Of a stretch of DNA of 64,000 nt, positions 48,958-55,953 are shown piece by piece. Positions within the stretch are counted from its first letter, which is position 1, and the number at the start of each line of letters is the position of its first letter. The stretch comes from Clostridiales bacterium (lineage in GTDB: Bacteria; Bacillota; Clostridia; Peptostreptococcales; Anaerovoracaceae), in contig JALFNS010000048.1 of assembly GCA_022773945.1 (NCBI GenBank), forward strand, positions 43,688-107,687, written 5' to 3'. The position numbers and the translations under genes are program-made. A model generated the notes under the pieces. The model was not told the DNA's origin. It did not search any database and saw only the letters and a list, made by a program, of their open reading frames with translations.

Positions 48958-51300
48958 ATGATAAGAAGAAACACAGAAATGAACACATACCTGGACGGTT
49001 TCAAAGACTGTCTCCAGCATGAAATATCCTTCTGCGCGGCCGCGTGTCCTTTTAATCTGGATGTGAACACCTTCATCAGCCGCCTTCAGGAAGGACGTTT
49101 CGACGCTGCCTATAAGGTATTCCGCGATGCGACGGGATTTCCCTTCATAGCCGAAGCTATATGTCAGGGTCCCTGCCGCTCCTCCTGCCCTCTGGCGGCG
49201 GGTAACGGAGAGGCTGTCGACCTCCCAGCTCTGGAGCAGGCCTGCCTCACCTATGTCAAAAAGAAGGATCCCGTATTCTATAACCTGCCGCAGAAAAAGA
49301 AATCCATAGCCATAGTAGGCGGCGGCATCAGCGGTATGGCATGCGCTCTCAGGCTTTCAACCAAGCGGTACAGCGTCACTCTTTACGAGAAGAGCGACCG
49401 CACGGGAGGTCATCTGAGAGACATAATGGACGAGGCCCTCATGGAGGAGGACTTCGAACGCCAGATGCAGCATCTGGACTGCAATATTGAATACAACAGC
49501 GAGATAACCTCCATTGAGGATATCCCTGAAGGCTTCGATGCCCTCTATGTGGCCACCGGCAATGGCGGCTGCAGCTTCGGCATCGAGACAGAAATAGATT
49601 TTTCACTGCTCACAGGTGAGATTGACGACCCGTCGGCACCATGCGCCATAATCAATGATATGGGTGTATTTCTCGGCGGGTCACTAATAGGCAGGAACTC
49701 TGCCGAGGCCCTGGCCGACGGACTGAGAATCTCAACAGCCATCGACAACTTCCTCATGACGGGTAATCTGAAGTATCCCGTTCACAAGGAAACTTCAGTC
49801 AGAGTCGATGAATCCCTTCTCTCGGAGCAGCCTGCTGTCTCCGCCTCTGAGGATGTGTACAGCAAGGAAGAGGCCGTTGAAGAAGCAAAACGCTGTATTC
49901 GCTGCCAGTGCAGCGCATGCATGCTCCACTGCGACATAACCGAGTACACACACAAGTGGCCCCTGCGACTGAGAGACGAGATACTGGCCACCACTGCACC
50001 GGGCAAATCAGAGCTGCACGCCACTCCGGCGGTGCGCCTGATAAACACCTGCACCCACTGCGGGCTTTGCAGGGAGACCTGCCCGGAAAGCATTGATATG
50101 GACGGTCTTATTCAGGCCGCACGCATAAGAATGCACAAGCTGGATAAAATGCCGTGGGCGTTTAATGACTTTTTCCTGCGTGACATGGCCTTCTCCAACG
50201 AAGAGAAATCGTATACCTATCGCAAATCCCCAAAGACGGGCAAGGCGTCTTATGCCTTCTTCCCGGGGTGTCAGCTGTCGGCCAGCGCGCCGGAGCTGGT
50301 TACGGATGCTTACGAGTACATTCTGAACAATGAGCCGGATACGGGCATAATGCTGGGCTGCTGCGGAGTTCCCGCCCTCTGGGCCGGAGATGATGAACTC
50401 TACAAGCAGGAGCTTGATCGAATTCACGACCACTGGCAGGAGCTCGGCAGGCCTGTTATGATTCTGGCCTGCCCTACATGCAGAAACAGATTTTCGGAAG
50501 AGCTCCCTGACATAGAAACCGTCCTGCTCTACGAGCTTATGGACAAGTGGGGAGTTTCACAGCTTCCGGGGGTTTCCGGCGGCGCTTCCCGCAGCAAATT
50601 CTACAGCGTCTTCGATCCTTGTGCCACCTCCGAAGGAGAAGCTGTCAGAGACAGCGTCAGAAGCCTTTGCGAGGAGGCCGGAGTGAACCTTGTTCCTCTG
50701 CCGGTTCAGGAGAAGTGGACCGCCTGCTGCAGCTACGGAGGCCACGGTGCCATCGCGGATCCGGACTTCGCCTCACAGGTTAAGCAGAAGAGAATCAGCG
50801 AAGGGAAAAATCCGTATATAACCTACTGCATCAACTGCAGGGACGCTTTTATGAGCGAGGGCAAGGAGAGCGTGCATATACTCAACCTGCTCTTTGACAG
50901 GGAGCCGCACAGCGACACGGTTTCCCTGAGGAGGCACAACAGAACCGCTCTTAAAAACAGTATTCTCGCCATGTTCGGTGAGGACCCGGTACCTGAGGAG
51001 GAGCTGACCATGAAGCTTGAAATTTCACCTGAAGTAAGAAAGAAAATCAGCGACGACTACATACTCGAGAGCGAAGTCGCTGAGGTTATAAGCTTTTGCG
51101 AGAGAACGGGGCGTACACTCTACGACACGGAGAAGGACACCTACACGGGCTACAGGAAGATCGGCAACATGACCTACTGGGCCGAATACAGCAAGTCCGA
51201 TGACGGGCAGGTCTACACCCTGGTGAACGCTTACTCTCACAGAATGGAAATTGAACTGGAGATGGTCTGGAATGGAGAAAAAATCGACATTGATATGTAA
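48958..51300 (+). CDS. Pyridine nucleotide-disulfide oxidoreductase/dicluster iron-sulfur protein, copy 2
   Basis: A protein of about 780 residues, same architecture as copy 1: GltD-like CAAACPFNLDVNTF and CQGPCRSSCP, the FAD motif IAIVGGGISGMACALRL, 4Fe-4S motifs CIRCQCSACMLHC and CTHCGLCRETCP, and CCG motifs CCGVPALW and CCSYGGHG (second one altered from CCG to CCS). It probably exchanges electrons between Mop copy 2 and NAD(P) or a thiol/quinone-type partner. Start uncertain: ATG 48958 or 48979 (MNTYLDGFKDCLQHE), neither with a strong ribosome site. Confidence 0.88.
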   Translation: MIRRNTEMNTYLDGFKDCLQHEISFCAAACPFNLDVNTFISRLQEGRFDAAYKVFRDATGFPFIAEAICQGPCRSSCPLAAGNGEAVDLPALEQACLTYVKKKDPVFYNLPQKKKSIAIVGGGISGMACALRLSTKRYSVTLYEKSDRTGGHLRDIMDEALMEEDFERQMQHLDCNIEYNSEITSIEDIPEGFDALYVATGNGGCSFGIETEIDFSLLTGEIDDPSAPCAIINDMGVFLGGSLIGRNSAEALADGLRISTAIDNFLMTGNLKYPVHKETSVRVDESLLSEQPAVSASEDVYSKEEAVEEAKRCIRCQCSACMLHCDITEYTHKWPLRLRDEILATTAPGKSELHATPAVRLINTCTHCGLCRETCPESIDMDGLIQAARIRMHKLDKMPWAFNDFFLRDMAFSNEEKSYTYRKSPKTGKASYAFFPGCQLSASAPELVTDAYEYILNNEPDTGIMLGCCGVPALWAGDDELYKQELDRIHDHWQELGRPVMILACPTCRNRFSEELPDIETVLLYELMDKWGVSQLPGVSGGASRSKFYSVFDPCATSEGEAVRDSVRSLCEEAGVNLVPLPVQEKWTACCSYGGHGAIADPDFASQVKQKRISEGKNPYITYCINCRDAFMSEGKESVHILNLLFDREPHSDTVSLRRHNRTALKNSILAMFGEDPVPEEELTMKLEISPEVRKKISDDYILESEVAEVISFCERTGRTLYDTEKDTYTGYRKIGNMTYWAEYSKSDDGQVYTLVNAYSHRMEIELEMVWNGEKIDIDM

Positions 51301-51466
51301 CAAGTGCAAGGTACCTCTCGAGGAAATCGAGGTGGGCTTTCGCTATCTGACGAAACAGTTCCGCCACAAAGTCAGCAGGTGCCCGAGCTGCGGGCAGGTC
51401 TACATACCTGAGGAGCTGGCCAAGGGCCGTATGGCCGAGGTGGAAAAAATACTTGAGGAGAAATAA
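51272..51466 (+). CDS. Small zinc-ribbon redox protein (DVU_1557-like), copy 2
   Basis: A 64-residue protein (MEKKSTLICNKCKVPLEE) with Cys pairs CNKC and CPSC, and the same VGFRYLTKQFRHKVSRCPSC core as copy 1. Overlaps the end of the dicluster gene by 29 bases. Likely an electron-transfer or assembly partner. Confidence 0.82.
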   Translation: MEKKSTLICNKCKVPLEEIEVGFRYLTKQFRHKVSRCPSCGQVYIPEELAKGRMAEVEKILEEK

Positions 51467-51468
51467 TT

Positions 51469-52215
51469 ATGAAAAACAATTTTCTGGGTCTGCCCGAGGG
51501 AGGAAGCTGCGACTTCCTTCTCTTCCCGGGATGCAAGCTCTGTGAATACGAACCGTCTATCGTTGTTAAGCTGTATGATTCGATACGCTTTCAGAAACCG
51601 GATACGGGTATCCTGATTCGCTGCTGCAAAGACGAGGAAATGGATCTGTCGGATATCTGGCTGTCCGCCGGCAAGCCTGCGATAATAACCACCTGTCCCG
51701 GCTGCCTGAAGAATCTTCGTGACACTTATCCCGAAATAACCTTCGTCTCCGTTTATGAGGTTCTGACTGAGCTTGGTATAGGCGGCGGCTGTAACAGTGT
51801 GGGATACAATATTTATAATCCGGCGGCTGAATACTATGATGAGAAGAGCGCCGAGGCGGTTAAGAGCCTGGCTCTCGACATGGGTGTTAAGCTGCAGGCG
51901 GAAACCGCCGCCGGAGCTCCGCTTCCGGACAACGGTTTCCCGTTTATAACCCAGAGCATCCTTTCACGTAACGAGCTTATAGAGAAGGGCCTCAATGCAG
52001 CTCACATTCTGGAGCTGATCTACGGAATGGGTGAGCTGAACTCTCATCTCGTCCATGAGCATCATGACCATGAGGAGCATGAGAGCGAAGAGCCTGAATG
52101 TCCGCCTCCGGCGCCTGTCGGAGTCGCATTCCCCGACAGCGCGGCACTTGATGCTTCCCGCAGAGAACTCATCGACATCCTGCAGGAGCTCTACGGGTTT
52201 GAGAACGCACTGTAA
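51469..52215 (+). CDS. CCG-domain-like protein with His-rich tail
   Basis: A 248-residue protein. Residues about 12-105 match the HdrD-like part of the dicluster proteins: FLLFPGCKLCEYEPSIVV, PDTGILIRCCKDEE, TTCPGCLKNLRDTYPEI, FVSVYEVLTELG. The second CCG motif is lost: the aligned part (about 160-175) has PDNGFPFITQSILSRNELI instead of a Cys pair. A C-terminal tail holds HLVHEHHDHEEHESEE, a probable metal-binding stretch. It starts two bases after the zinc-ribbon stop and ends the operon. It may have shifted from redox catalysis to metal or cluster delivery for the hydroxylase; this is inference. Confidence 0.75.
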   Translation: MKNNFLGLPEGGSCDFLLFPGCKLCEYEPSIVVKLYDSIRFQKPDTGILIRCCKDEEMDLSDIWLSAGKPAIITTCPGCLKNLRDTYPEITFVSVYEVLTELGIGGGCNSVGYNIYNPAAEYYDEKSAEAVKSLALDMGVKLQAETAAGAPLPDNGFPFITQSILSRNELIEKGLNAAHILELIYGMGELNSHLVHEHHDHEEHESEEPECPPPAPVGVAFPDSAALDASRRELIDILQELYGFENAL

Positions 52216-52294
52216 TTACTCTACCAAATCTTTATACGAGGTAAGAGGAGAGCGTACATGAAAAGCGTTCTCATGTTATAGATATAACTTATAC

Positions 52295-52323
52295 TTGTGG
52301 GGACGATACATAAATACTATAAT
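52295..52323 (+). promoter_or_regulatory. Promoter of type I toxin mRNA
   Basis: TTGTGG (52295-52300) and TATAAT (52318-52323) with a 17-base spacer; the leader begins near AGAGAAACC at 52332. Confidence 0.8.
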
Positions 52324-52382
52324 GATATTTAAGAGAAACCCTTGCGGTGGACGGTTGCTCCTCATGAGAGGAGGTGATGCTG

Positions 52383-52469
52383 ATGTACATAACGCTATCG
52401 GAGCTCTTAGCTTTTGGAATGTTTGTTATTGCTCTCATTGCCTTAATTGCAGAGATTAAGCATAAGTAG
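52383..52469 (+). CDS. 28-residue hydrophobic toxin (type I TA, holin-like toxin family)
   Basis: Reads MYITLSELLAFGMFVIALIA followed by LIAEIKHK and stop: one membrane helix with a short charged tail, matching the short holin-like toxins of Firmicutes. AGAGGAGGTG lies 6 bases before the ATG; an ATG at 52377 overlaps the ribosome site. Own promoter, terminator shared with a convergent antisense RNA, and 5' direct repeats with that RNA all support a type I toxin-antitoxin locus. It would act by damaging the cytoplasmic membrane when not repressed. Confidence 0.82.
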   Translation: MYITLSELLAFGMFVIALIALIAEIKHK

Positions 52470-52474
52470 TTTAT

Positions 52475-52565
52475 ATAAATAAATTACCCGTCCCGCTTAC
52501 GGAATAGGACGAGTAATTTATTATTCCAATATTCCAGAGCAACCGTTCATCGGTTTCTCTTTTCT
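52475..52565 (-). ncRNA. Predicted convergent antitoxin RNA
   Basis: A minus-strand promoter at 52572-52600 would give an RNA of about 90 bases from about 52565, ending at the shared hairpin. Its 5' part AGAGAAACC..ACGGTTGCTC repeats the 5' leader of the toxin mRNA (AGAGAAACC at 52332-52340, ACGGTTGCTC at 52351-52360), and its 3' part is antisense to the toxin mRNA 3' end. These same-direction repeats near both 5' ends and the shared terminator match the RNA I/RNA II layout of Fst/par loci. Confidence 0.72.
52481..52519. terminator. Bidirectional terminator shared by toxin mRNA and antisense RNA
   Basis: AAATTACCCGTCC (52481-52493) pairs with GGACGAGTAATTT (52507-52519) with one mismatch; AT-rich sequence on both sides. 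Confidence 0.82.
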
Positions 52566-52571
52566 GTAATT

Positions 52572-52600
52572 ATTATATTGCAGATTATAAAAGTATGCAA
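52572..52600 (-). promoter_or_regulatory. Promoter of the antitoxin RNA
   Basis: On the minus strand TTGCAT (52595-52600) and a perfect TATAAT (52572-52577), 17 bases apart, pointing toward the toxin gene. It appears stronger than the toxin promoter, as expected for an antisense repressor. Confidence 0.82.
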
Positions 52601-52666
52601 TAAGCTTTTTCTATTTTGCGAATGCCCTTTGATTTTCTACAAAATAGTAAGAATCTACACGCCTTC

Positions 52667-53938
52667 TCAGCCAATTCTATCCGTTCCCATATACTGTCTC
52701 AGCGCTTCAGGGACGATTACGCTGCCGTCCTCCTGCTGATAGTTCTCCAGTATGGCGGCAACTGTTCTTCCCACTGCCAGGCCCGATCCGTTAAGAGTAT
52801 GCACGAATTCCGGCTTGCCCTTCGGCTCTCTTCTGAATCTGATATTGGCTCTTCTTGCCTGGAAATCCTCGAAGTTGGAGCAGGATGAAATCTCCACGTA
52901 TCTGCCGTAGCTTGGCATCCATACCTCCACATCGTAAGTCATGGCAGATGAGAATCCCAGATCTCCCGTGCTCAGCCTTACTACTCTGTAAGGTATCTCC
53001 AGAATCTGCAGAACCTCTTCTGCGTTAGCAGTCAGCTTCTCCAGCTCCTCATAGGAATCCTCCGGCTTGACGAACTTGACCATTTCAACCTTCTGGAACT
53101 GGTGCTGACGTATGAGGCCTCTCGTATCTCTGCCGGCACTTCCTGCCTCTGCTCTGAAGCAAGGTGTATATGCGGTGTGGTATATCGGGAGCATGTCCCC
53201 GTCGAGTATCTCGTCGTCATAGAGGTTGGTTACAGGCACCTCTGCCGTCGGTATGAGGAAGAAGTCCTTCTGAGGGATGTAGAACATATCCTCTTCGAAT
53301 TTAGGAAGCTGTCCCGTTCCCGTCATAGCACCTCTGTTAACCATGAAAGGCGGCAGTATCTCTGTATAACCGTGCTTCTGCGTGTGAAGATCCAGCATAA
53401 AGTTGATTACCGATCTCTCCAGGCGTGCGCCCAGTCCTTTGTAGACTGTAAAGCGCGCTCCCGCTATCTTGGCTGCTCTCTGGAAGTCAAGAATATCAAG
53501 ATCTTCTCCTATATCCCAATGAGCCTTCTCCTCGAAATTGAATTCTCTCGGCGTTCCCCACTTTCTCAGCTCCACGTTGTCACTGTCGTCAGCGCCGGGC
53601 TGAACATCCTTGTATGGTGTGTTAGGGATATTGAGCAGTGCTGACTTCAGATTCTCCTCAACCTCCGCCAGATCTCTGTCCATATTCTTGATATTATCCG
53701 AAAGCTCCTTCAGCTCTGCCATGAGCTCATCCGTGCTCTCTCCGGCCTTCTTGAGAACCGGAATTTCCTTTGACTTGACCTTCTGTCTGTTCTTCATCTG
53801 CTCAACCTCAGCCAGAATCGCTCTGCGCTTCAGGTCAAGGCTGTGCACATTCTCTATTCCGAAATCTCCCTTGCCTCTGGACTCTACGGCCTTCTTCACA
53901 CCTTCGTAGTCCTCTCTTATTCTCTTGATGTCTAACAT
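52667..53938 (-). CDS. serS: Seryl-tRNA synthetase
   Basis: A 423-residue class II synthetase. The N-terminal long helical arm (about 1-110, [19 protein letters not shown]) is followed by the catalytic domain with motif 2 [21 protein letters not shown] and motif 3 [29 protein letters not shown] precedes the ATG. It follows the glutamine synthetase gene by 18 bases; no T-box leader is present, so it is probably co-transcribed with genes upstream. Confidence 0.98.
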   Translation of the reverse strand: MLDIKRIREDYEGVKKAVESRGKGDFGIENVHSLDLKRRAILAEVEQMKNRQKVKSKEIPVLKKAGESTDELMAELKELSDNIKNMDRDLAEVEENLKSALLNIPNTPYKDVQPGADDSDNVELRKWGTPREFNFEEKAHWDIGEDLDILDFQRAAKIAGARFTVYKGLGARLERSVINFMLDLHTQKHGYTEILPPFMVNRGAMTGTGQLPKFEEDMFYIPQKDFFLIPTAEVPVTNLYDDEILDGDMLPIYHTAYTPCFRAEAGSAGRDTRGLIRQHQFQKVEMVKFVKPEDSYEELEKLTANAEEVLQILEIPYRVVRLSTGDLGFSSAMTYDVEVWMPSYGRYVEISSCSNFEDFQARRANIRFRREPKGKPEFVHTLNGSGLAVGRTVAAILENYQQEDGSVIVPEALRQYMGTDRIG

Positions 53939-53956
53939 GTTCCCTCCTGTATTCAG

Positions 53957-55885
53957 CTAAAACAAGTTCTTTCTGTACGTAGCATATATCTCGATGAGCT
54001 TCTCAACCTTCTCCTGGACCTCCAGCTGCAGGTCTGATGCCGCGGCATAATCCCCGACATCCAGAGCTTCAACTATCTGGGTAAGCAGGCATGTCTCCTC
54101 CAGAGTGTTCTTGCCTATGCGGTCTCTCAGTCTGGAGACTTTGCCCCAGTAATGTCTGTCATAGTCCACCGCATCGTCATCGGTGTGAACCTTCTCACAG
54201 GATCTGAGCAGATCCATCACCTCGGGAACGGTTCTGTTCTGAAGCTCGGCTGACCACTGTTCCAGTACCGCCGCCTTGTATGACTCCAGCGCCATAGTGG
54301 TCATAACATTGTCTCTTCTGAAAATATCCAGCTTCTCCGGATAGTCCTCGAAGGCTTTGATGTTCTCCCATACTGTTCTCGGAGCCCTGCCGAAGTACTT
54401 GTTTCTCTCCTCGTCGGTATAGTCGTTGAATACGTGCTTCTCGCTCCTGTATATGCGATCCTTCTCCAGGTAGAAGTCCTCCTCTCCGTATTCCTTGGAA
54501 ATGGATTTCTCCAGATCTGAAGGGGTTTTGCCGTGTTCCAGCGCCTCCTTGATTCCGTCGAGCATAGCCATATATGAGGCTGCAAGCACCAAATATGTGT
54601 TGCTCTTCGGATTCGGCGATCTCAGTTCGAATCTTGTTGCCATAGGATTGCCTATCTCTCTCACCAGACCCGCCATTACCGTTCTGTTTCTCGACGGCAT
54701 CTTCACGTCGTGTCCCAGAGATGTAACCGTGCACACAGGTGCCTCGAATCCCGGCTTGAGACGCTTCAGAGAGTCGCTCGTTGAGCTTACGAAGGGATTT
54801 ATCACCTCATAGTTCTTGAGGAGTCCCATGAGCGCTCCGAAGCCTACAGGGCTCATGAATTCCGTATCGCCGTTAACTGAGGAGAAAAGATTTATCATCC
54901 TGCCGTCTTTCAGTCTGGCAGCCACGCCCATGTGGGTATGCTCTCCGTTGCCCGCAACGCCCTCTATAGGTTTGGCCATGAAGGTAACCTCCAGACCGTA
55001 TGTTCTGAATATGTCACGGATGACATACTTGATATGATTCTCGTTGTCAGCCGCCTGAATGGCCGAGGAGTACTTCCAGTCCACCTCAAGCTGCTCCATA
55101 ACATGATCGTAATTGCCGGAATTGCCGAATTTGGCTTTGACTCCGCCGACTTCCTTATGGCCCATCTCAACCTCGAAACCGTACTTCTGGAGCACCAGGA
55201 GGGTCTCCTCCAGAGCGGTTCTCACCGGCCCTGTGGTGCGCTTCCAGTACTGCTCCTTTAGAAGCTGAGCCGTGGACAGCTGTTCTCTGTCTGCATCATC
55301 GTCCGGCGTCTTAACCCAGAATTCCAGCTCCGTTGCCGCCGTGATCTCAATCTTCTCTATATCATCCACTCCGTCCGCATCCAGATAATCGAACACGTAC
55401 GGGTTGTTGCGCAAAAGCTCAAGGAGATCTTTTTTGAAGTTATATATGGCGTCTCTGAGTATAACTCTGGAGCCCACACTGTCTGAATCGTTATGAACGA
55501 GCGATGAGGGAATTCTCAGTGTTCCCACAGGAAGTCCCGTATCAGGGTCGGGATAGTTGAAATTGTGATCCACAAACCAGTTGACCGTCACGTCCGGTAT
55601 TATATCCACCTTGGCGTTGTTGAGCTCCGCTATTCCCGGAAGCACAACGCTGGATCCGTCGGTCTGCACACCCGTTGCGAGGAATCCGTCTATATCTTTC
55701 AGAAATTCCTCCACAGGTATCTTCTCATCCGTATCGTGGCCTCCCACGTCGATACCCACCAGCGAGATGAACTTGACCTCGGGATGGGCTGTGAGCACTT
55801 CCCTTATCTTCTCCTCGCTGTGATCTTCAGCAGGCAGTGTGTATAGCATTCTGTCTAAATCGTAATTAAGCATTTCCCGCTCCAT
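53957..55885 (-). CDS. glnA: Long-form glutamine synthetase family enzyme
   Basis: A 642-residue member of the glutamine synthetase family, well above the 440-470 residues of bacterial GSI and below GSIII. Beta-grasp part: FISLVGIDVGGHDTDEKIP and LATGVQTDGSSVVLPG. Catalytic part: AATELEFWV, EMGHKEVGGVKAKFG, DIFRTYGLEVTFMAKPIEGV with GNGEHTHMG (ATP/glutamate site), and REIGNPMATRFELRSPNPKSNTYLVLAA. The C-terminal 170 residues form an added helical region (EVMDLLRSCEKVH, LQLEVQEKVEKLIEIYATY). It presumably makes glutamine from glutamate and ammonia, though activity on another amine is possible. ATG 55885 follows TAGGAAAC; ATG 55873 with GGAGCGGG is an alternative. Confidence 0.88.
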   Translation of the reverse strand: MEREMLNYDLDRMLYTLPAEDHSEEKIREVLTAHPEVKFISLVGIDVGGHDTDEKIPVEEFLKDIDGFLATGVQTDGSSVVLPGIAELNNAKVDIIPDVTVNWFVDHNFNYPDPDTGLPVGTLRIPSSLVHNDSDSVGSRVILRDAIYNFKKDLLELLRNNPYVFDYLDADGVDDIEKIEITAATELEFWVKTPDDDADREQLSTAQLLKEQYWKRTTGPVRTALEETLLVLQKYGFEVEMGHKEVGGVKAKFGNSGNYDHVMEQLEVDWKYSSAIQAADNENHIKYVIRDIFRTYGLEVTFMAKPIEGVAGNGEHTHMGVAARLKDGRMINLFSSVNGDTEFMSPVGFGALMGLLKNYEVINPFVSSTSDSLKRLKPGFEAPVCTVTSLGHDVKMPSRNRTVMAGLVREIGNPMATRFELRSPNPKSNTYLVLAASYMAMLDGIKEALEHGKTPSDLEKSISKEYGEEDFYLEKDRIYRSEKHVFNDYTDEERNKYFGRAPRTVWENIKAFEDYPEKLDIFRRDNVMTTMALESYKAAVLEQWSAELQNRTVPEVMDLLRSCEKVHTDDDAVDYDRHYWGKVSRLRDRIGKNTLEETCLLTQIVEALDVGDYAAASDLQLEVQEKVEKLIEIYATYRKNLF

Positions 55886-55901
55886 GTTTCCTAAACGCAG
55901 A

Positions 55902-55928
55902 ACATTCCCGATGTGTTCCCGGGAATGT
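55902..55928. repeat. Inverted repeat before the glutamine synthetase gene
   Basis: ACATTCCCG (55902-55910) and CGGGAATGT (55920-55928) are exact reverse complements nine bases apart. Located in the 68-base gap before the gene, it could be an operator or a weak attenuator; no U tract follows. Confidence 0.5.
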
Positions 55929-55953
55929 CCTGAATCATTAAATTATTTGTTTA

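Noticed and set aside
52616..52666. T-box leader for serS
   Set aside because: serS lies 18 bases after the glutamine synthetase gene, leaving no space for a T-box, and no TGGNACC-like bulge was seen.
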